A stretch of DNA of 64,000 bases from positions 1-64,000 of the forward strand of contig NZ_WQGO01000009.1 of the NCBI RefSeq assembly GCF_013034685.1. The letters run 5' to 3'. A program made the translations under genes and the position numbers. Positions 17,221-25,992 of this stretch are shown piece by piece. The first letter of the stretch is position 1. Every line of letters starts with the position of its first letter. This DNA comes from Ruegeria lacuscaerulensis. Its GTDB lineage: Bacteria > Pseudomonadota > Alphaproteobacteria > Rhodobacterales > Rhodobacteraceae. The notes under the pieces were generated by a model. The model saw only the letters and a program-made list of their open reading frames with translations, did no database searches and was not told the origin of the DNA.

Positions 17221-17652
17221 TCAATTTATCCCGTTGGCACGTTGAATTTCACGAATGTACGCGATCACCATGGCAACGTCACCTCGCGTCAGACCTTCCA
17301 CGGGCGGCATGTCGCCAAACTGCCAATGGTGGCTTCTCACACCTTGTGAAACTGCCCTCTGAAAGGCTTCATCCGCGTGGTGGCTGGGTTCGTAGATCTT
17401 GTGGATCAGAGGCGGTCCTGCGCCTTCCACACCGACCGCATTGACACCATGGCAAGAGGCGCAGGAGACCTCAAAGACACGCTGGCCGATTTCAGCGTTA
17501 CCCTCGATGGGCGGCATCTGAATTGCGACCATAGCATCGCCTTCAAGTGGTTCCTGTGGTGCGGCCTCTTCGATTGAACCGGGCCGAAGAGTTGTGAAAG
17601 CGGCGACAGCAGCGACGGTGCATAGGCCTATTGTTAAGTATCTTTTTTTCAT
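17221..17652 (-). CDS. Membrane-anchored c-type cytochrome
   Basis: A 143-residue protein with an N-terminal hydrophobic anchor (about 5-20), haem motif CASCHG and a likely Met ligand in FGDMPPVEG. It acts on the periplasmic side. Placed directly upstream of copC with 10 bp between them, it forms part of the copper operon, whose two cytochromes share little beyond the haem region. A redox role in copper handling is inferred from context only. Confidence 0.85.
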   Translation of the reverse strand: MKKRYLTIGLCTVAAVAAFTTLRPGSIEEAAPQEPLEGDAMVAIQMPPIEGNAEIGQRVFEVSCASCHGVNAVGVEGAGPPLIHKIYEPSHHADEAFQRAVSQGVRSHHWQFGDMPPVEGLTRGDVAMVIAYIREIQRANGIN

Positions 17653-17748
17653 AGATTGGTCCTGACATTCTGTAAGCTGGTAACGCTGCGAGACATTGCG
17701 AACAGCCGCACGTGCTTGTCGCTTACGTCCGCAAGGATTTACGCTGCT

Positions 17749-18114
17749 TCAAACGTCAGGGGGCCTGTACGGGCTATCTGGTTCATTCAGCTTGGCTTGG
17801 GCTCCAACGTGGAACTCTGGGTCAATATCACGTTGACCCTGCGCGGCTTCACCGTACTGGGGGAGCAATACAACTGCTTGGCAAATAAGGGAATTGCACT
17901 CTCCGGTTCCTGAACTCTCCGTGTCATGGTGGCTGCTTGAGGTCGAGATTTCGCTGACGTCGCTCGCCGCGACAGCGTGTTCAGCCGATTGCATGTGGTC
18001 TTCACAGTGAAGGCCAACGCAGCCATTCGATAGCGCATGTGCAACATTGCCAAAACCAGTCAGAGTAACCAGAAGGCCGATTAGTAGCACAAGTGAGTAT
18101 CGACGGATGAGCAT
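17749..18114 (-). CDS. Secreted Cys/His-rich protein of the copper operon
   Basis: A 121-residue protein of unknown family. A signal peptide covers about residues 1-27. The mature part has CVGLHCEDH, a Ser/His stretch (STSSSHHDTESS) and CNSLICQ, so it could bind metal through cysteine and histidine. It is the first gene of the leftward copper run, 96 bp before the cytochrome gene. It may be related to small DUF2946-like secreted proteins, but I cannot confirm that. Confidence 0.6.
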   Translation of the reverse strand: MLIRRYSLVLLIGLLVTLTGFGNVAHALSNGCVGLHCEDHMQSAEHAVAASDVSEISTSSSHHDTESSGTGECNSLICQAVVLLPQYGEAAQGQRDIDPEFHVGAQAKLNEPDSPYRPPDV

Positions 18115-18298
18115 GGTTCAGGACGCTACTGCAGGTGAATGAGTATGGCAACGCCAGCACCTCTGGATTTTAGGATCACGACCGAATTTTGGTTTGGGAT
18201 GTTTTTGAAGCTGTCCATTCTTCGAAGCCAACAATAGGAGAAGGACCGTCATACCGACCCTTTAATTGCGTTGACGTGGGCAATATTGCAGTTGAGCC

Positions 18299-18312
18299 TT
18301 GACCTGCGTCAA
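18299..18312. promoter_or_regulatory. FNR/FnrL-type box
   Basis: TTGACCTGCGTCAA fits the TTGAY-N4-RTCAA consensus exactly. It sits 38 bp upstream of the small lipoprotein ATG and 185 bp upstream of the leftward copper operon. It could give oxygen-dependent control to either side. Confidence 0.55.
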
Positions 18313-18350
18313 AGCATTTTTTGCCGAGTTGTTGGTAGTGTGGTTCGCAT

Positions 18351-18533
18351 ATGTATGAGAGCCATCGCATAATAGTCTCTCGAAGAACGGTGACGTTTTT
18401 AACCGTACTAATAGCTGTCGCCGCATGCACGGGCGGGCATCACCATGGTGGTTGGCATCGCCGGGGCGCTGAAGGTTGCTATGGACCTCACCATGATGTT
18501 GTTAGCGAGGTTCATTGTGAGGCATTTGAGTGA
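18351..18533 (+). CDS. Small His-rich putative lipoprotein
   Basis: A 60-residue reading frame. After a short basic start there is a hydrophobic stretch ending in IAVAAC, a plausible lipobox, then TGGHHHGGWHRRG, one further cysteine in EGCYGPHH and another in VHCEAF. The composition suits a metal-binding outer lipoprotein. It is divergent from the copper operon, 38 bp after an FNR-type box. The ribosome site is weak, and the length makes chance possible. Confidence 0.45.
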   Translation: MYESHRIIVSRRTVTFLTVLIAVAACTGGHHHGGWHRRGAEGCYGPHHDVVSEVHCEAFE

Positions 18534-18660
18534 GCGTGTCGCTAGTGAGCATTTTAGGCTAGCCTAATCTGATTGGTCCATTTTACTTGTTAGCTCGCGA
18601 CAGGCTTCTGGTTCTTATAGACGATGGTTTCAAGTGCTGGTCCGCTGTGACCTAGTGAAT

Positions 18661-18730
18661 TGATAATAAACACTATTGTAGTGTTTAGTTTTATAGTGTG
18701 TCTCAATCAAGTGTCACACTTAGAAGTGCA
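18661..18730 (+). repeat. 70-bp direct repeat flanking the copper module, copy 2
   Basis: Pairs with 15431-15500 (59/70). This copy keeps a perfect 9-bp inverted repeat with a 3-bp centre, TAAACACTA-TTG-TAGTGTTTA (18667-18687), which is degraded in copy 1. The surrounding 18534-18839 has no gene. Confidence 0.8.
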
Positions 18731-18839
18731 TAATCCTCGGCATCTAGTTGACTATGACCTGAACGCAGGACTTCTTTACTGTCTTGTTTACATGCGGCAC
18801 GGTGCTCATTGATAGGTATATTGATATGGAGCAACGCGC

Positions 18840-19079
18840 ATGAAACGGACTGCGACTGCCTTGGGTTTTATGCTTGCTACCACGTCACTAGCAAATGCAG
18901 ACGAGGGTAAATACCAAACCCTCATGTTGTCCGGTATCTTGTTGGTTCAAACCAATACGGAAACTGGTCAAATGCGAATGTGTCGGGTGGACCCTAAGCT
19001 AGTGGTCTCTGCAGATCCAGTGGAGTTGTCTGCACCTGAGTGTGGGCAATGGAGTTCACCAGATAAGGAGGAGCAGTAA
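18840..19079 (+). CDS. Small secreted hypothetical protein
   Basis: A 79-residue protein with a clear signal peptide (cleavage probably after LANA at about residue 20). The mature chain has two cysteines (RMCRVD and PECGQW) that could form a disulphide. I do not recognise a family. GGAG at about 18829 supports the start. The stop is 2 bp before the GTG of the next gene, so the two are co-translated. It lies 110 bp after copy 2 of the 70-bp repeat. Confidence 0.65.
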   Translation: MKRTATALGFMLATTSLANADEGKYQTLMLSGILLVQTNTETGQMRMCRVDPKLVVSADPVELSAPECGQWSSPDKEEQ

Positions 19080-19081
19080 TA

Positions 19082-19276
19082 GTGGAGACAATTGTTGCTA
19101 TTGTGGCAAGCGCCCTTGCACTGGCTTTTGTGATTTGGCTCTGGATCATCGTGCCTATGAATATGGCGCAGAACCGAAACCGGTCTGGTCTGATCTGGGT
19201 GCTCATCTCCATCGTAGGGTCACCGTTGTTAGCAATTCTTCTATTGTATGCTTTGGGTGATGCGCCATCTGCATAA
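19082..19276 (+). CDS. Small two-helix membrane protein
   Basis: A 64-residue protein with two hydrophobic segments (about 4-25 and 37-58) joined by a basic loop (AQNRNRSG), typical of small bacterial membrane proteins without a known function. It starts with GTG; the strong AAGGAGGAG at 19064-19073 sets this start and lies inside the end of the preceding gene. Confidence 0.65.
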   Translation: METIVAIVASALALAFVIWLWIIVPMNMAQNRNRSGLIWVLISIVGSPLLAILLLYALGDAPSA

Positions 19277-19827
19277 GAGGCCCAGTGTTCAAAACAGACT
19301 GTTCTCTGTTGGTTGTAGTTTGAGACTAGGCAAAGTTGATACTGTAGTTCTTAGCCATGGCTAGTGGCGCCTGTAGGCAAGCAAACCGAATGACTTTGAA
19401 AATGGATAGATTGTCTGAATGTTCAAACTGAATTCACTATAGTTTTAGTCACTAGTGCTGACAAAGGACCGGCCATCGAAGTACTTTGCACTGTGCATCA
19501 GTTAATTGATGTATGCGATATTGCGATAGACAATTTTTTGGACATACTACCGGCCATAGTATGATATTAAGTATTTGTTTATTATAATATTTCTATTGGA
19601 TCAATCACTAGGTAGTGGTTTGTTTGTTTAGTCTAGAAGATCAATCAGCATAATATCAATAATATATATAATGTATGTACTATAACTAAGAGGTATTGAT
19701 ACGCATCTGGTGATAATCCAGCGGGGCAGACAGATCACGCTTTTTGTAATCTGTCTGGCCGGTTACTTGCTCAATTGAGGGAGGGCTTAAGCTGAACCGA
19801 AAAACGGACAGCATTTTCTCCAAACTT
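19277..19827. other. AT-rich gene-free stretch
   Basis: About 550 bp between two convergent genes. The part from 19430 to 19690 is much more AT-rich than anything else in the window, with runs such as TATTATAATATT and TATATATAAT. No gene, RNA or long repeat is visible. It may be a remnant of other mobile DNA. Confidence 0.5.
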
Positions 19828-20604
19828 CTAAGTAGCCTTTCGTGTTCCCCGGCACTTGGGAAATTCCACGCACCCAAAGAAAGCACTACCCGATTTCCTG
19901 TTAGTGCGTTTGACCATATTAGCGCCGCATCTCGGGCAAGATGTTCGGCCTATTCGCCCACTAGGCCTGTCTGTCGAGCTTTTTACTTTGGAAGCAGCCA
20001 TCCTCTCCAGGTTTTGCAGGTGTTCTTTCTTGGTCTCCCTGCTGTTTTCCAAGGCTATGTTGCGTAGTTTCGCTACGTACGCGGTCACTTGTACGTCCGA
20101 GAGTGCAATCTTCTTCTCGACTGCAATTAGCCTTCCGAGGTCTTGCAGTCCCCAAGCGACGCTTTCTGGCATCGCCGTTTTTGGTCGGGCCGAGCCTGTA
20201 AACACCACAAAGTTGTGTAAAAGACTTTCCTCAATACCCAAGATGACTTGGACGGCCTTCACGTGGGCATAGTTCTGCCGAAGCGGATTTTGAAAACTGC
20301 GGCGCTTGCCGCCTTTTAGCACTTGGGTCCAACTACGTTGGTCGGGACTGCCAAAAATCCAACCGGACATGTTCTTTGTCTCAATAACAAAGATGCCATA
20401 GCGAGAGATCAGGAGATGGTCGATCTGAGTAGTGCCACCGGCTACGGGAAGCGTTAAATCGGACAAGACTTGATAGTCTTCTTCATTCAATACTGATGTG
20501 AGTGCTGAATGCACCCGACGTTCACCTCTGGCGCCTTTTCTTTCAGGTGTATTGTAACTTGCTTCAAGTGCCCAAAAAGCGGATTTCAACAGGAATTTTA
20601 GCAT
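19828..20604 (-). CDS. NERD nuclease-like protein with C-terminal zinc ribbon
   Basis: A 258-residue protein. The NERD domain (about 20-140) shows GARGERRV, TTQIDHLLIS and VIETKNMSGW, matching the E, D and ExK positions of that nuclease-like fold. The last 35 residues hold CPRCGANM...FFGCVEFPKCRG, a topoisomerase-type four-cysteine zinc ribbon. NERD proteins of this architecture are common on mobile elements and probably act on DNA. It is a single gene reading leftward; 20605-20838 upstream contains nothing recognisable. Confidence 0.85.
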   Translation of the reverse strand: MLKFLLKSAFWALEASYNTPERKGARGERRVHSALTSVLNEEDYQVLSDLTLPVAGGTTQIDHLLISRYGIFVIETKNMSGWIFGSPDQRSWTQVLKGGKRRSFQNPLRQNYAHVKAVQVILGIEESLLHNFVVFTGSARPKTAMPESVAWGLQDLGRLIAVEKKIALSDVQVTAYVAKLRNIALENSRETKKEHLQNLERMAASKVKSSTDRPSGRIGRTSCPRCGANMVKRTNRKSGSAFFGCVEFPKCRGTRKAT

Positions 20605-20838
20605 AACAATTCAAACCATTCCTTTGTTGAAGTTGATCTAACGCTGCACTGCTGCGCACCAGGCTCAGAATTTGAATGGACCTCTTGTTACTTGGGTTTT
20701 TTGAAGTGCGACCGCTTGTTAGCAGGCGCCAAAAGGTTGTTAGATTATGACAAATCTGGTGCACGCAAAGTGCAAAGAAGATAGATTGTTTTGAGCAATG
20801 CGCACCAAACAAGAGCCTTTATACATCTCGAAGAAAAG

Positions 20839-21396
20839 CTATTGTCGAGCACTAAGTATCCGATACACGGACGCCCGACCTATACCCAGCCTACGAGAGA
20901 TTTCCGTAGCGCCGATCCCTTCACTCGCAAGAGCAATCACATCACCCGACTTTGCCTTTGCCGTAGGTTTGCGACCCTTGTACTTACCTGCAGCCTTTGC
21001 CTTAGCAATTCCTTCCCGCTGACGTTCCAGCATAATCTCCCGCTCAAACTCGGCAACGCTTCCCAATAGATTTAACATCAGCTTGCCTTGAGCAGTTGAG
21101 GTGTCGAGGTTCAATCCCAAAACTGTTAGATGCGCCCCAACGCCCTCAAGTTGACTGCGGATTTCCATTAGGTGGGCCATAGAGCGTGCAAGACGGTCCA
21201 GTTTGGTGACTACTAGGTGATCGCCCTCACGGATGAAATTCAGCGCCTCTGTGAGCTTCTCACGCGCTCTGACATCCACTGAGGATACCTGTTCGGTAAA
21301 TACCTTCTCGCACCCAGCTCGTTCCAGTTCCCGTAGTTGAGCATCAAGTCCAGCCGTCTGATCCAAAGTGGAAGTCCTAGCATAGCCAACAAGCAT
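20839..21396 (-). CDS. Tn3-type serine resolvase/invertase
   Basis: A complete 185-residue site-specific recombinase. It begins MLVGYARTSTLDQ (nucleophile Ser9), continues with VTKLDRLARS and GSVAEFEREIMLERQREGIAKAK, and ends in a helix-turn-helix (GATEISRRLGIGRASVYRIL). It would resolve or invert DNA between res-type sites. Candidate sites lie just upstream (21427-21480), and part of that sequence recurs in the 70-bp repeats around the copper module. No transposase is associated. Confidence 0.93.
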   Translation of the reverse strand: MLVGYARTSTLDQTAGLDAQLRELERAGCEKVFTEQVSSVDVRAREKLTEALNFIREGDHLVVTKLDRLARSMAHLMEIRSQLEGVGAHLTVLGLNLDTSTAQGKLMLNLLGSVAEFEREIMLERQREGIAKAKAAGKYKGRKPTAKAKSGDVIALASEGIGATEISRRLGIGRASVYRILSARQ

Positions 21397-21426
21397 AATC
21401 TTATCCGTCTCTCAAAGTCTTAGATA

Positions 21427-21480
21427 TTGAGATACATATTGTCTCAAAATGCAAAGTCAATACCTGTGAGACACACTTTG
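21427..21480. promoter_or_regulatory. Candidate res/operator site upstream of the resolvase
   Basis: An imperfect inverted repeat TTGAGA-N9-TCTCAA (21427-21447) is followed by GTGAGACACACTTTG (21466-21480). The reverse complement of the latter contains AGTGTGTCTCA, which is found in both 70-bp repeats (15465 and 18695). The remaining 21481-21722 has no gene. Confidence 0.45.
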
Positions 21481-21722
21481 CCTGTGTGCCAGTTGTGTCG
21501 CTGGGGCAGGGCCTAGTGAGGCAATCAAAGAGTTCGCGCGCATTCTGTGTATTCCCATCAAACCGCAGGGGGTATGGGGGAATGCACGCGTGGCGCTACT
21601 TAGATGCCCTTACGCAAAAATTTGTCAGAAATTTGAGATCAGCCAACCGCCGTTGATGGTATTATTTTTTCACCACCTAATAGACCCAAGTTTATAGGCT
21701 CATATTGTGCATCCAGCCAGGG

Positions 21723-22577
21723 TTACGCTGAGCCAGCTATGTGGGCCCTGTATTCGTCTTCAATCTCATTGACCAACTCATCAATTTGAGCATCTTCGAA
21801 TACCTCGGGGCTAAAAGAGGAGCCTTGCAAAATACCTTTTGCATTTTCATAAGCAGGTAAGAGCGCTTTGTTTTCTGGCTTGCCTAGGAGGAAGTGAAGG
21901 TGAAAATCCTCCGTTGCTCCATCCGCCACAGCATCCAAGTGCCCTCTCCAACGGCGGGCTTTATCCTTGATGCCCTCAGCGTCAGCCAAATCCATAGAAA
22001 GTGCTTCGTATGCATGCCACTTTCCATTCTTCCATGCCTTGCCAAATTCAATCGTGTCAGTTGATCCAGTCACAACCTTGGTCTCGAGCTGCAAGTTAAC
22101 GCCACGTTCCTTCAAGCTGTCTCTAACTGGTCGCCAAACGTCTTCATCTGTGCGCCGCGCTTTCTGCTTTGTGTCATATCGAATAACATGTCTTTCAAAT
22201 AGGCGATCGAAAGTGCTTTCCATGTCGAAGCTGATACCCGAGCCACACTCCGACCATTGAAGGGAGCTATCGTCAAAGGGAAGAACTTTCTTTGCATATA
22301 TCTCCGCAGTTTCTTCTTTGGAAAACAAACCCGCAGTTTGAACGTGCTTTTTGAGGGAGCGCAGGCCACGGTCGATAGAACGCATTGTGCTTAGAAATGC
22401 TGGACGATCCAAATCTGGGAAGAGGTGCTTTATTCGGCCTATCGTCTTCCTGGTCTTGAAATGTAGTTGTGCGTCATTTGGCGCAAGCAACACAACGCCA
22501 ACATTAACAAATTCCCCTGATACCACGTCGTGGACGTAGCGGAGAACAACGTAGCTGTAAGGCTGTCTTTTGTTCAT
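21723..22577 (-). CDS. DUF3037 protein
   Basis: A 284-residue protein whose N-terminus, SYVVLRYVHDVVSGEFVNVGVVLLAP, is characteristic of DUF3037. The function is unknown. Its ATG overlaps the stop of the upstream kinase-like gene by 4 bp, a coupling seen repeatedly for DUF3037 next to HipA-like kinases. The pair could be a regulatory or toxin-type module, which is inference. Confidence 0.85.
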   Translation of the reverse strand: MNKRQPYSYVVLRYVHDVVSGEFVNVGVVLLAPNDAQLHFKTRKTIGRIKHLFPDLDRPAFLSTMRSIDRGLRSLKKHVQTAGLFSKEETAEIYAKKVLPFDDSSLQWSECGSGISFDMESTFDRLFERHVIRYDTKQKARRTDEDVWRPVRDSLKERGVNLQLETKVVTGSTDTIEFGKAWKNGKWHAYEALSMDLADAEGIKDKARRWRGHLDAVADGATEDFHLHFLLGKPENKALLPAYENAKGILQGSSFSPEVFEDAQIDELVNEIEDEYRAHIAGSA

Positions 22578-23365
22578 GCCAACACCCTCTGAACTTCGAC
22601 TAAGCAGTCGTCAATATGGTCTCGAGCATCTTTAATGAGTTGTAACGAGCTCTTAACTTCATCACTTGCGGCCTCCCATTCTTCTGGGATTGCTTCTTCA
22701 TAGCTGTCAATGCGAGTATCTGACAAGGCCCTCCAAGCATTCGTGATAGGAGTGAAGTCAATCTCTCTACCTGCAAGATGTTTGTAAAAAATGTGATTTC
22801 CGGACTGCCTTAGGTCTTCCAATCCGCCGGTCATCCAAGGAGGTGTCCAAAAAAGGACAAGACCATGCGAAAAGCACAGTTCGTGATCAATAATTCTCAA
22901 TTCATCACCCTTGGTCAGGCAATTTGGGTTGGTGTCACGGCGATCGCTATTTTGAGTGATTGCATCAAACACAAATACGGAGGCTGCGGTGCTCAACATC
23001 TCTTTAGTGACTTCACCACCTCTTGGCCAAACGGAAAACTGAGTGGGAACATTGGTCGACCCAAAGCAGATATGACAACTCTTGGCCATTCTGTCGCGCA
23101 TCTCGACATCAGGAACGGATTGAATAAACTCACGCGTCAGTTCGACTAAATACGGCTTGGGAACCGGTAGGCCTAAATCCGCTGCCAAGTACGCTGCAAT
23201 GACTTCGCGGGCTAGATGCTTCACCCCCAGCTCACAACGGTCAGACATTTTGCAGAACACTTCTAAGTCGTATTCGTTTTGATTTTCACACAACACAATC
23301 GCTGGGCTTGTCCTGCCTGATGTTGCCGCGCGCAAATACTCAACTGCAGTAACGTAATCAATCAT
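22574..23365 (-). CDS. HipA-like kinase family protein
   Basis: A 263-residue protein with a reduced kinase fold: VFDAITQNSDRRDTNPNC corresponds to the catalytic loop (D..N) and LRIIDHELCF to the metal-binding aspartate segment. It lacks the long N-terminal domain of classical HipA toxins and has no HipB-type antitoxin beside it. It overlaps the DUF3037 gene by 4 bp. The start is taken as ATG at 23365; a TTG at 23386 would add seven residues. Confidence 0.75.
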   Translation of the reverse strand: MIDYVTAVEYLRAATSGRTSPAIVLCENQNEYDLEVFCKMSDRCELGVKHLAREVIAAYLAADLGLPVPKPYLVELTREFIQSVPDVEMRDRMAKSCHICFGSTNVPTQFSVWPRGGEVTKEMLSTAASVFVFDAITQNSDRRDTNPNCLTKGDELRIIDHELCFSHGLVLFWTPPWMTGGLEDLRQSGNHIFYKHLAGREIDFTPITNAWRALSDTRIDSYEEAIPEEWEAASDEVKSSLQLIKDARDHIDDCLVEVQRVLA

Positions 23366-23442
23366 GATCAAATGAGCTATTCCCAAATATTTCCGCTACC
23401 TTTAACGGCCACAACTAGCACGTCAACTCCCGTTACGGTTAT

Positions 23443-24648
23443 TCATGGTTTAATCAATTCCCTTTTTGCTTGAAAAGCTAAATGGCAGTTTTGTTTGCCA
23501 GAATACTTCTCGCTGTTGGCTGAATTGGCTTGGTGTATAAGCCTATGGGTGACTGCTATGTGATCAAGCGCAAGGTCAAAAAAAGTCAATTTTCGTACCG
23601 CTTCATGGAGGACTGGTAGTGGTACATGCCCATCACCGTAACGCCCAGCCATGCCGGGTAATGCGTGACCCAGTAGGATGTCGTTGATGTCAGGGTTTAT
23701 CCCTGCGTGACGGCAGGCATCTTTGAAGTTATGTCGGAACGAATGGAAAGATGTCTTGCTCGTCTTCGCGCCGATCCTGTCAATGTAGCGGCTAAAGTCT
23801 TTGCTGGCCTGATCTGAGTAGTAGCCAGTCGCTCCTAGCTTTAGTTCAGGGAATACCCGCTCGTGGCCTCCTTTTCGCTGAGCCTCTACGAAGCGGAGGA
23901 AGCCAAGCCGGACTAACTCGGGGTGTATGGGCACAAGTCTGCTTTTTCCGAACTTGACGCGCTGATCCTCATTGCCTTCGTGGACCCGGATGAAGGGCAC
24001 ACCTTCTTCTTGGTCGATATCGTCAACGCGCAACTGGCACAGTTCGTTCAGTCTTGCGCCTGTCCATAGGCCCAGTAAAGGAAGCCAATACCAACTGGTA
24101 TCGCTGAGGTCTGTATCTCCCGGCACCGTGCGGAACCGTCTCGATTTGCATCCGGTGTACAGGGGGCTGTTGAAGATGGTGTGCAGTTGCTCTTTGCTAA
24201 ACGGGTCATGTTGGTTTCTGGCTTTATGGTTGTCATCTACCTTCATCGGCCCAAAGATGTCTGCTACCTCTTCGTCCAACTGTTTGTCCGCCCACTTCCA
24301 TATCCCTTGCAGCCTTCCCAAGGCTTTGTTGACTGTACTTGCAGATAGTCTTGGCAACCCGTGGTCTTTGGCGGCTTGTATGGCGTCTCTAGGAGATAGG
24401 CCAATCGTTTGCGGCAGTTTGTTCCTGTTGCAGGGTAGCTCAAGCAGCACGTTCTTAAAGTCGCGCGCGTCAGCTTTTTTGTAGTCGAGAATTGGCCGGT
24501 CGCCTTGTAATTCTATGAAGAGGTCTGTCCAAGCCTGATAGTCGTTCAGCAGCTTGGCTGACCATTGACCTGTCTGTTCCGCCTCAGCTTTTCTCCCGGC
24601 AAACAGGAGAGACAGTAGCGGGCCAGAAGCCGCCTCTGGAGGTTTCAT
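23443..24648 (-). CDS. Tyrosine integrase of element 2, catalytic part
   Basis: This 401-residue frame carries the core-binding and catalytic domains: box I GLWTGARLNELCQL, box II HSFRHNF, GHALPG, and the tyrosine in GRYGDGH. It is the enzyme expected to move the island at tRNA-Ala. It overlaps the upstream frame (24584-25285) by 65 bp in a different phase; homologous integrases have both parts in one chain of about 600 residues. The catalytic part could still be made from its own ATG at 24648. See the upstream part for the frameshift. Confidence 0.8.
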   Translation of the reverse strand: MKPPEAASGPLLSLLFAGRKAEAEQTGQWSAKLLNDYQAWTDLFIELQGDRPILDYKKADARDFKNVLLELPCNRNKLPQTIGLSPRDAIQAAKDHGLPRLSASTVNKALGRLQGIWKWADKQLDEEVADIFGPMKVDDNHKARNQHDPFSKEQLHTIFNSPLYTGCKSRRFRTVPGDTDLSDTSWYWLPLLGLWTGARLNELCQLRVDDIDQEEGVPFIRVHEGNEDQRVKFGKSRLVPIHPELVRLGFLRFVEAQRKGGHERVFPELKLGATGYYSDQASKDFSRYIDRIGAKTSKTSFHSFRHNFKDACRHAGINPDINDILLGHALPGMAGRYGDGHVPLPVLHEAVRKLTFFDLALDHIAVTHRLIHQANSANSEKYSGKQNCHLAFQAKRELIKP

Positions 24649-25285
24649 TGAAACTTTGATTGAGGTCGCCGGAACTAGGTTGAACGCTTTCAGCGGGGCT
24701 CACAGGAGCGCTGGGCGGCTCATCAAAATCGTACTTCTCGAAGGTCTTATTGTGTTCCAGCAGGGTCTTGGCTAACGCCAATTGAGCTTTCTTGATTTCA
24801 CCTAGGATAAGAAAAGCGTCTTCACGCGACTTGGGCTGTTTGACCCCTGTGCCGTTACAAAACTTATCAAGTTCTGAACGAGCATGGTCTCTGCCAAGCA
24901 ATTCCCAGTATTCTTCGTTGTCCGTCTCATGAAGGCGGATGGTGTCAACGATGCGTTCCTTCTCTAGCTCGGTATACGGGCCGATCTCATCCCTACGTGT
25001 CTTTGCCTTTTCCAGTATTGCCTTGAAGTGCTCACGCACTTTGGTGCGCAGTTCGCCGTGGTTCATGCCCGATGCTTCTATGTGCTTTGCTATTGTGTCG
25101 CCGCACACTGCAAGACGCCGTGCCAGAGTACCAGCCTCTTTAGGGCATCTTGTGCCCAACGACACGCGAAGGGTCCGACGTGTGGTACTTGGTCTAGTGC
25201 AGGGATTTGGTCTTGTGTCGGGCAGGGGCCAACGGAAGTAGTAGATGCCGTGTCTGGACAGCGAAAGGTACGCATGCAGCTTCAT
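24584..25285 (-). pseudogene. Tyrosine integrase of element 2, N-terminal part (frameshifted)
   Basis: A 233-residue frame with a typical integrase N-terminal domain (YLSLSRHGIYYFRWPLP...LRVSLGTRCPKEA), the type called DUF6538, and a helical linker. It ends shortly after the catalytic frame opens in the +1 phase. The junction lies about 24600-24648, where the C-terminal frame (GPLLSLLFAG) continues the usual linker. This can be a disabling frameshift, a sequence error or a programmed shift. The start is 60 bp from the tRNA-Ala attachment site. Confidence 0.7.
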
Positions 25286-25348
25286 TTTGTGTTACACCTG
25301 TGTGTCACACCGCTCTAATGCTTGCTATCTAGTTGTATTGTTAGGTTT

Positions 25349-25424
<76 letters not shown>

Positions 25425-25565
25425 ATCAAGGTACTGCTTAAGCAGTGGGCGGACGTTTATGAGACGGCGGCGATGAGTGCAAGTCCAAAAAAGGAATTCT
25501 GGAAAAAACTTTCGCCCCAATATCCGGGATGGTTCGAGGCGACGCAGGGTCGCCTCTGAACGGGA

Positions 25566-25892
25566 TCAGTTTTCGTCTTCCGACGACATGTCGGTGATGT
25601 CGTCCAGCGAAACATCATCATTGCTGTCGTCATCATCATCCAGCAGGTCATCGTCCAGATCGACATCGACATTGTCGTCATCGTCCAGAACCAGGTCTTC
25701 GTCCGACGCTTTCTCGCGCGCTTTGGCCGATGCCGCATCTTCCGCGTCAGCAGCAATCATCCGGCTTTTGCCGGTGTCCAGTTCCACGATCTCGCCGGTA
25801 TAGGGGCTGACGATCGGGTCCTTGTTCAGGTCGTAAAACCGCTTGCCGGTTGTCGGGCAAACGCGCTTTACGCCCCATTCTTCCTTGGGCAT
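25566..25892 (-). CDS. FYDLN-acid family protein (TIGR02300)
   Basis: A 108-residue protein. The N-terminal half carries GVKRVCPTTGKRFYDLNKDPIVSPYTGE, the defining FYDLN segment, and the C-terminal half is almost entirely Asp/Ser/Glu. The family is typical of alphaproteobacteria and its role is unknown. It is the first backbone gene after the tRNA and is transcribed toward it. Confidence 0.93.
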   Translation of the reverse strand: MPKEEWGVKRVCPTTGKRFYDLNKDPIVSPYTGEIVELDTGKSRMIAADAEDAASAKAREKASDEDLVLDDDDNVDVDLDDDLLDDDDDSNDDVSLDDITDMSSEDEN

Positions 25893-25992
25893 GTGAAATC
25901 CCCTTGATATCAGGTGAGTCGTAATAACGATTCAGGTCACGTGCCACATGCAGCGGGCACTGTCAAAGCCTTTGAGCAGGAGAAACCGACCC

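Noticed and set aside
18176..18430. 84-residue reverse frame at the copper operon upstream region
   Set aside because: It crosses the FNR-type box and overlaps the small lipoprotein frame; no ribosome site or domain.
19686..19886. 66-residue reverse frame after the NERD gene
   Set aside because: It overlaps the NERD 3' end in another phase and lies in AT-rich DNA without a ribosome site.
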